64,000 nt of DNA from NCBI GenBank assembly GCA_014526335.1, contig JACTAT010000037.1:4370093-4434092 (forward strand), read 5' to 3'. Shown piece after piece: positions 57,131 through 64,000 of this stretch. Each line of letters begins with the position of its first letter. Position 1 is the first letter of the stretch. Source of the DNA: Chrysaora quinquecirrha. Lineage: Eukaryota > Cnidaria > Scyphozoa > Semaeostomeae > Pelagiidae. Below the pieces are notes generated by a model, which was not told the DNA's origin, did no database searches, and saw nothing but the letters and a program-made list of their open reading frames with translations. Made by a program: the position numbers and the translations under genes.

Positions 57131-58720
57131 GAGTAAATTAGGCCACGCAGATTTTTTCATACTGAGCCTTATAACTTTCTGCGTGGCCTAATGAAAAAAC
57201 TGCGTGGGTATATTTATTAGAAAATTTCAAAGTCTTATGAACTGAAAAGCTGTTTCTATCAATTCTTAAAGGTGTACTTGATACTATGAAACTGTTTACA
57301 TCAGCCAGTTCTATTTTGTCTTGAAGTAAATTAGGCCACGCAGATTTTTTCATACTGAGCCTTATAACTTTCTGCGTGGCCTAATGAAAAAACTGCGTGG
57401 GTATATTTATTGGAAAATTTCAAAGTCTGATAAATTGAAAATCTGTTTCCATCAATTCTTAAAGGTGTACTTGATACTATGAAACTGTTTACATCAGCCA
57501 GTTCTATTTCGTCTTGAAGTAAATTAGGCCACGCAGATTTTTTCATACTGAGCCTTATAACTTTCTGCGTGGCCTAATGAAAAAACTGCGTGGGTATATT
57601 TATTGGAAAATTTCAAAGTCTTATGAACTGAAAAGCTGTTTCTATCAATTCTTAAAAGTGCACTTGATACTAAGAAACTGTTTATATCAACCAGTTCTAT
57701 TTTGTCTTGAAGTAAATTTGGCCACGCAGATTTTTTCATACTGAGCCTTATAACTTTCTGCGTGGCCTAATGAAAAAACTGCGTGGGTATATTTATTGGA
57801 AAATTTCAAAGTCTTATGAACTGAAAAGCTGTTTCTATCAATTCTTAAAAGTGCACTCGATACTATGAAACTGTTTACATCAGCCAGTTCTATTTCGTCT
57901 TGAAGTAAATCAGGCCACGCAGATTTTTTCATACTGAGCCTTATAAATTTCTGCGTGGCCTGATGAAAAAAACTGCGTGGGTATATTTATTGGAAAATTG
58001 CAAAGTCTTATGAACTGAAAAGCTGTTTCCATCAATTCTTAAAGGTGTACTTGATACTATGAAACTGTTTACATCAGCCAGTTCTATTTTGTCTTGAAGT
58101 AAATTAGGCCACGCAGATTTTTTCATACTGAGCCTTATAACTTTCTGCGTGGCCTAATGAAAAAACTGCGTGGGTATATTTATTGGAAAATTTCAAAGTC
58201 TGATAAATTGAAAATCTGTTTCCATCAATTCTTAAAGGTGTACTTGATACTATGAAACTGTTTACATCAGCCAGTTCTATTTCGTCTTGAAGTAAATTAG
58301 GCCACGCAGATTTTTTCATACTGAGCCTTATAAATTTCTGCGTGGCCTGATGAAAAAAACTGCGTGGGTATATTTATTGGAAAATTTCAAAGTCTTATGA
58401 ACTGAAAAGCTGTTTCTATCAATTCTTAAAAGTGCACTTGATACTAAGAAACTGTTTATATCAACCAGTTCTATTTTGTCTTGAAGTAAATTTGGCCACG
58501 CAGATTTTTTCATACTGAGCCTTATAAATATCTGCGTGGTCTGATGAAAAAAACTGCGTGGGTATATTTATTGGAAAATTTCAAAGTCTTATGAACTGAA
58601 AAGCTGTTTCTATCAATTCTTAAAACTGCACTCGATACTATGAAACTGGTTATATTTACCAGTTCTTTCTTCTTGAAGTAAATTAGGCCACGCAGAGTTT
58701 TTCATACTGAGCCCTCTTTA
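57131..58720 (-). repeat. Satellite, right arm (193-bp units in - orientation), head-to-head with the left arm
   Basis: About eight units with a period of 193-194 bp, each containing GGCCACGCAG, TACTGAGCCTTATAA, CTGCGTGGCC and CTGCGTGGGTATATTTATT. Unit variants recur in blocks: the units whose - strand frames begin at 57546 and 57739 reappear at 58319 and 58513, a higher-order period of about 773 bp (four units). Each unit encodes a short open frame on - (MKKSAWPNLLQDxIEL...). Because 193 is not a multiple of three, the frames do not join. The array decays after about 58,680. Confidence 0.92.
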
Positions 58721-60002
58721 AAATTTCTGCTTGGTGAAACTTAGTATTTTTTCATAAAAAAATGTTTCAAGTGTGCAGCCGTATTTTTGCATCTTATTCA
58801 TGTAATTATGAACCGTGGTTTGTGTCCTTTTAAATTCTAGGCTTAATTATTATTCACTTCTCCTATTTGATACGCGCATGCGCTTGAAGCATTTCCCACA
58901 ATCGATTGCAATGCGCGAAAAAATCCTGCCTGTATCTTCATTGAACCCATATATTATGTGAAGCGTGAAATAGCCTGTTGCATAAGCGCATCTTGCGCTG
59001 TTGCATAAGGCCACGCACTCACAATGATCTCGGTAACCACGCAAAATCGCATACTACACCGGGCCCAAGCAATCCTAGGGTAAATTCTCGAGACATACGG
59101 GGGCTCGTATTACAACGAAAGAAAGAGAGAAATAAAAACATAAGGTTTGTGGTTTTGTTGACTGATCTGGTTTCGTTAACTCGAGGACGAGGACGACAAT
59201 TCAAGTCGAAAAACGACAGTGAGAATAATTTCTGTTGGACCAACATTACACTGGATTCCTCTTTCCATTTTTTTTTGCGTACCATGCCATGTTTTCATTC
59301 TGAATCTTTTATTACAGTATTCTTAGAGAAAAGAAATTTTTTCTAGTAATTGAAGCGACCTACCTGTAAGCAAACTTGTGTTGGTCCATTCTAAACAACC
59401 TTGAAATTCTGTATGTGCTAAAAAACTAGGAGTTTTGGAAATCCCTCTCCCCGTCTTTCGGGACCAAGCCTCACTTTCCAGTGTCATAGGTGTGACGTCA
59501 CACCTATGACATACTATTGTTCTTGTGTTACGAGCATCTGGAGAAAGCTGAAACCAGCAAGTTGAAGTGTGTCCTACCCATCTGATAATTAGGTACTGAA
59601 GAGGCTTCAACTTACATTTTGAGTGACATGATTGCTCAATTCCACGTCAATCGGCCACGCGCGAGCATAACATGGCGCCTTTGCAGCAGAATACAGAGAG
59701 AGATACAAAATAGACAATTTATCGATCAAAAGTTCATTTTCATTCAAAATTCCACGACTCCTGCAGCCCATGCTCGGACACATCACTAGGAAAGAAAGTT
59801 CAAAATTCTCTCATTGTCTAGGAAGATTGCCGGCAGACTGTCGTCGAGGAAAAAAAGGACGAACTTCTAGACCATATTAAGTCTGATCAATCGTTGCAAA
59901 AACTTTCGCATGCTTACTATGCTGGAAGGATTCGTCGATGTCTTTTCGCAAATTTTGATACCTGCACTACACTTTATAACAAAACTACCGTAAAGCTTAT
60001 GT
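58721..60002. other. Intergenic with a 30-bp perfect palindrome; no gene seen
   Basis: The only clear structure is the palindrome at 59482-59511, described separately. A frame on - at 59285-59019 has NCRPRPRVNETRSVNKTTN, which looks repeat-like but is not identifiable. GGCCACGCA strings near 59,006 and 59,651 echo the satellite motif. Confidence 0.4.
59482..59511. promoter_or_regulatory. 30-bp perfect palindrome centred on a CRE (TGACGTCA)
   Basis: The sequence is self-complementary over all 30 bases, with TGACGTCA at its centre and CATAGGTG on the left flank mirrored on the right. It could bind a CREB/ATF-type bZIP dimer. It could also simply be a foldback remnant. Confidence 0.6.
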
Positions 60003-60740
60003 AGAGATCTGGTTAAAAATCACCCCAGTATAGTATAAAAATAGTACAAATGGGCGTTTCTCAATCGTCGTCCGTTCTCCCCAGTTTGATACATGTATTA
60101 CAATTCATATTAGAACTACTGCTTCAGCTTTCGTAGAGGTCTGGTACCAATTACCAAAGTCTAAAAATAGCACAGGGGGGTATTTCTCAGTTGTGATCCA
60201 TATCCTATCCTTTCTAGCGTTTCAAACTACCCCTTTCTCGCCAAGTTTCACGAGTGTGCAATTCATATAAGAGCTACTGTTGTAGCTTACGTAGAGGTCT
60301 GGTACTGATTACCCCAGTCTAAAAATAGAACAAAGGGACATTTTTTGTTTGGGGTCTGCATCCTATATATTTTTCAGCGCGTCAAACTGCCTAAGTAGAC
60401 CAAGTGTGTTATTACAGTATCACTGATTGCAACAAAGTCACAATAATATCACCGTTAGGAGCCCGGGTCAAAGTACCCCATTCTAAAAATAGCACAAAGG
60501 GGCATTTTATTTAGGGTCTGCATCCTATCTTTTTCAGCGCATCAAACTGTGATGGAGTACCGAGTTTCATGCTGATATCATAATTTGAACGGTATTTACA
60601 GCAAGAGCCTTCAAAGAGGGCTGGAACCAGGTAGCCCATGATAAAATAGCATTTTGGGGCATTTTTTTAGTTGGGGTCCCGACCCTATCTTTTTCAGCGC
60701 ATCAAACTGTGTAGGTTCACTAAGTTTCATGCTGGTATCA
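60003..60740. repeat. Diverged tandem array, about five units of 130-165 bp
   Basis: Recurring ordered blocks: AGAGGTCTGGTACC, then ACCCCAGTCTAAAAATAG, then GGGGCATTTTT, then GGGGTCTGCATCCTATC, then TTTTCAGCGC.TCAAACTG. Unit starts are near 60003, 60135, 60293, 60457 and 60615. Divergence is high, so the array is old. Confidence 0.7.
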
Positions 60741-61600
60741 TAAAATGCACGATTCGACAATCTTTTTTTTTCTCTAACAGCCCTGACTAAGAGCCTCTTT
60801 TATTATTAATACTCTTAGTTCGATATTTACCAAATAAGGAAAATATATAGTCCCGGATATAAAACCTCGGGTCAAAAATGTCTGTTCCAAAACAACACAC
60901 AAAATTCCAATTGTGCAAGAATATGGTGCTGCCACGCAGGCGCTTCGCTGTGCTCCACAGCAATTGTATAAGTGGTTTGTGGTACACAATCATAGAATCG
61001 CTGCCACCTGTTCCAGAAGTTCCAAACAGAAACAGAGAACCTTTATGCTTGCAAGCAGTTCAGATTTCTATACTTAAATTTGAATACAATTGAATACTAT
61101 CAAAGAAAGTAACCTTTTATTATCAATAATTAAACATCAACGAATCGATATATTGAACAACTGTTTACCAAAAACGAATATGCTTGCAAGAGAAACTTTT
61201 TGATTTATTACCATAAGCATTCTATTCTCATTTCAAGATTATAATACATTAGCAAAGAGATTTTCCTGCCTTTTGTGCAACAACACAGTTTATTGCTAAA
61301 TGCTAAGTCTGTCTCAAGGAACAAAATAAAGAATTCTCAAATATATAAGGTTTTGGTATTCATTTCAAATTTTAAGTGTATTCTCCTTTCACTCCGAATA
61401 TATTTTAAGCTTATTCTCCTTACACTCCGAATTTGGCAGCTGCGAGGAAGCAATAAACTGCATGTATTAAATCGAAAATCAAATTGTTTTTGTTGGTAAC
61501 GTACTGGTTTTACACGTTTTCATGTCATTTTTGATGTGATCTTTATAATTGTGTAGGTGGAGAGTACTGATATTAACTTAAGATTGGATCGTTATTGATT

Positions 61601-62470
61601 ATGGCTGCTCTTTCATTGCATGTTATTCTCATAATCTTTATTTGCATTTCAATTTTGCTGAATAGTTTAGGAATATTGGCTCCCAAGCGATGCTTGTCTA
61701 ATCAGACGATCCTTTTGGTAAACTTGAGTGCAGCAGAGATAGCTTTTGCAATGTTTGGTATTTTGCAACAGTCATTTATAATGGGTGGTACTCAAAAAGC
61801 ATTGAAAACAATTCCAGCTTTAGAATTGAGTATTAACATTGTTTTCTACAGTGTGATGTTCTCTATCCTCACAGATCGTTTTATTGGAGTGGTTTTCCCC
61901 TTAAAACATCGCGTAATAATAACTAAAAATCGCATTAAGAGAGTATTGACTGCTGTATGGATTATCAGCATGGCATGTGGAATTACAGGAGTGGTATTAT
62001 CACAAAAAGGACACTTCACGATGTGGAAATACGCTCCTGCGGTTTTGAGGTATTTTTACGTAGCCTTGGACTCTATAATGGTATTAAGTTTCATCATTAC
62101 CTATGGCTCAGTGTTGATAAAAATCATCCGAAGCAGGCAACTGATTTATGTTGCAAGACAGTCGAATGCAGAAAGAAGAAGAAACGAAATATTTCAAAGC
62201 CATAAAAGATTTCTTTTTATAGCTGGTTGGATCTTGTTTACCTACATACTTTTCGCTCTCATCCCTGGAGCCATTTTCGCGTTTTGTTTCGTTTCGTTTG
62301 TTTTTTGCACATCCTTGATTTCTGATCCGGTTGTTTATATTTTCATGCAGCCAGAACTTAGAAAACTGCTGAGGCAAAAGTTCTGGAGTAATACTTGCAA
62401 AAGAAGATCAGTGGATGCTGCATCGCCATCAAATACAAATGTGAATGACACTTACGACACTTATCTTTAG
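61601..62470 (+). CDS. Orphan class A (rhodopsin-like) GPCR, intronless
   Basis: A 289-residue seven-helix protein from the ATG at 61601. Helices by hydrophobicity: 5-27, 37-60, 74-98, 115-135, 150-176, 203-226, 228-249. Class A landmarks, with variants: LLNSLGIL in TM1 (Asn about 21); NLSAAEIAFAMF in TM2, with Glu where Asp is usual; DRFIGVVFPLKHR at the end of TM3 (DRY box as DRF, about 92-94); no CWxP in TM6 (GWILFTYILFALIP); DPVVYIF in TM7 (DPxxY in place of NPxxY, about 242-246); then helix 8 PELRKLLRQKF. The first extracellular loop lacks the usual TM3 cysteine. The single exon, short loops and brief C-tail resemble the large lineage-specific GPCR families of cnidarians. Ligand unknown. 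Confidence 0.9.
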   Translation: MAALSLHVILIIFICISILLNSLGILAPKRCLSNQTILLVNLSAAEIAFAMFGILQQSFIMGGTQKALKTIPALELSINIVFYSVMFSILTDRFIGVVFPLKHRVIITKNRIKRVLTAVWIISMACGITGVVLSQKGHFTMWKYAPAVLRYFYVALDSIMVLSFIITYGSVLIKIIRSRQLIYVARQSNAERRRNEIFQSHKRFLFIAGWILFTYILFALIPGAIFAFCFVSFVFCTSLISDPVVYIFMQPELRKLLRQKFWSNTCKRRSVDAASPSNTNVNDTYDTYL

Positions 62471-62508
62471 TTACGAACGATACAAATAATTCAAAAAATT
62501 ATTCTGAA

Positions 62509-62514
62509 AATAAA
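62509..62514 (+). terminator. Polyadenylation signal of the GPCR gene
   Basis: AATAAA 39 bases past the GPCR stop codon, fitting a very short 3' UTR. Confidence 0.55.
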
Positions 62515-64000
62515 GTATAGTCTGCAGCTGCAGCTTGGTATATAGTCTGTATCTGTCCAATCCACTACTACGAGTGCAAGAATGCAGGAGAAAGATATAT
62601 TATTGAGATGCAGAAACAAACTATAAGTATAACAATTAACTTATCACAAGCATTCACGGGATTCACAAAGAGTAAATAATACGTACAGACTTTCTAATCC
62701 GAGGTGCCTCAAGGCCTTGTCTCAGGCTTTATTATATTCAATTTTTACACAAACAATCTCTTTTTTCTTCTAACAAGCAAGTGGAGCTTTAGATAACTAT
62801 ACTGACTGCAACGCTCAGCCTTTTTATACTGCTTGTAAAAAGCAAACTGCTTTTGCAACATAGCTTTTAACTTGATTGAGATACTTGAAGAAGAAGCTGG
62901 AGTTACTTTGACGTGCTTGAAACCAAATCAACTGATAGCTAGCTTACTCAGTTTCATGCACTTAATATTTGAATGGACATGCACTTCTTATTTGAATTGA
63001 CCATGTCGGGGAACGTGCTTTTTTGCTTGATTATCATTATTACATTTATATTATTTCACTCTTTTATAAAGTCGTAAAGTTAAGCTTTATCATACTTAGA
63101 GTTATTCTCTACAAGGAACTTAAAATTATATTCCTATTTCTCGTTTACGCAAGTTATGAGTAACTTTTCCGTGTATAAGTCTAGATCGGAAATCTCTCTA
63201 TGGAAAGAATAACAAATACATGTGCGTAGATATGATTATTCATACTTGTTTTTCTTAATTCTTATTGGTTAGTTTTGTAAAAATTGTATTCCGGATTAAA
63301 CGTATATCCATGTTGTAAAAGTGATTTTGAGTCAGAATTCGGTTAGAATTATGATAGAGCTGTGATCATAATTGAGTACTGAGGAGTCATTGAGAACATG
63401 AAATACGTCTACTGGATATAAACGAGTTTTCTATGTTATCGAGTCTGCTTCAAATTAAGACTATCAAAAGAACCTCGAAGAATACCTCGGGAGTATTCAT
63501 CACAGGCCATGCAGACCTCGATATATATTCTTTTGAAGGACAGTTTTCTTTTCAATAAATGACCTAAATCTGTCTTTGACGCAAGAATTTTTCTAAAGCA
63601 AACATTTTAACCACTGTCCGAGAAGCCCTTATGACTGGCAGTTTTAGCATTACGTATCAAATCAAATCACGAATGAACCACGTTCGAACTTTGGGGCCTC
63701 TGGTCTTGAACGGTCTCAAGCGTGCAAAAACTGGACTGGGCTTGACTAGACTGGACTGAACTGGAATGAAGGCAATGTAATGACTTTTGTGTTTGTCATC
63801 CTCATATCTGAAACAACATATTATTGGTTTCAGAATATGGCACATTTTTGTCAGTGCCAAATGACTGCCTGGAGGAGAGTTTCACTGAGCGCTTCGTCCA
63901 TCACTTACGGCAAGAACAGTTTTGTTGTTTCACTTCTGCGGTTTATTTTTGTACTCTTATACACCTTATACAAACAAACAATATAAAATAAAAGTTCTCA
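62515..64000. other. 3' intergenic region, no gene seen
   Basis: AT-rich, with frames of at most about 70 codons. A short GACTGGACTGAACTGGA-type simple run lies near 63,725-63,770. Nothing recognisable. Confidence 0.4.

Noticed and set aside
56161..58700. CRISPR-like array
   Set aside because: Units are about 193 bp and homogeneous throughout, with no unique spacers; this is a eukaryotic satellite.
60774..61093. Overlapping short frames near 60.9 kb as genes
   Set aside because: Short, mutually overlapping on both strands, with no recognisable domain.

Overview
The window is eukaryotic and almost certainly from an animal. Genes are split by AT-rich GT-AG introns, the intergenic DNA is repeat-laden, and the recognised products are animal proteins: a LIMK/TESK-family kinase tail, HMG-CoA synthase, the R-loop helicase senataxin, and a small class A GPCR. 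The GPCR style (about 290 residues, glutamate at the TM2 acidic site, DPxxY in TM7) and the transposon families (BEL/Pao, ZNF862-like hAT, a HEADTR/GCDTTS element family) make me favour a cnidarian, possibly an anthozoan. That placement is an inference from memory, not a search.

Layout. 1-1.95 kb: the last two exons of a LIMK/TESK kinase on +, with an overlapping second frame after the stop. 3.7-13.2 kb: HMG-CoA synthase on -, rebuilt here from five exons that join in phase to 483 residues with the catalytic Glu, Cys and His present. Its introns hold a pair of duplicated repeats, a hAT transposase relic with a LINE tail nested inside it, and a tRNA-derived SINE relic. 13.2-24.8 kb: a possible divergent promoter, a weak two-exon ORF, a better-preserved SINE, long stretches with no recognisable gene, and a BEL/Pao gag-protease relic.

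24.85-50.2 kb: a senataxin orthologue on +, rebuilt from 27 exons with compatible phases (about 2,611 residues). The one exception is a single missing base in exon 13. It has the N-terminal Cys-rich and helical domain, a complete SF1B helicase core, and a very long low-complexity C-terminal exon. Intron 7 carries a 3.3-kb palindromic composite transposon. Introns 2 and 10 carry MITE-like foldbacks, and intron 26 a 29-bp minisatellite.

50.2-64 kb: a LINE reverse-transcriptase tail, an unidentified higher-GC open stretch, a head-to-head satellite (194-bp units on + facing 193-bp units on -, each containing a perfect hairpin), a 30-bp perfect palindrome centred on a CRE, a diverged tandem array, and an intronless GPCR gene.

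The four genes form no operon and no shared pathway is evident. HMG-CoA synthase serves the mevalonate pathway, senataxin RNA:DNA hybrid and transcription-termination biology, the kinase probably actin/cofilin control, and the GPCR is an orphan. Exon boundaries were read by hand from splice signals, phase and remembered protein families. No alignment or transcript data were available.
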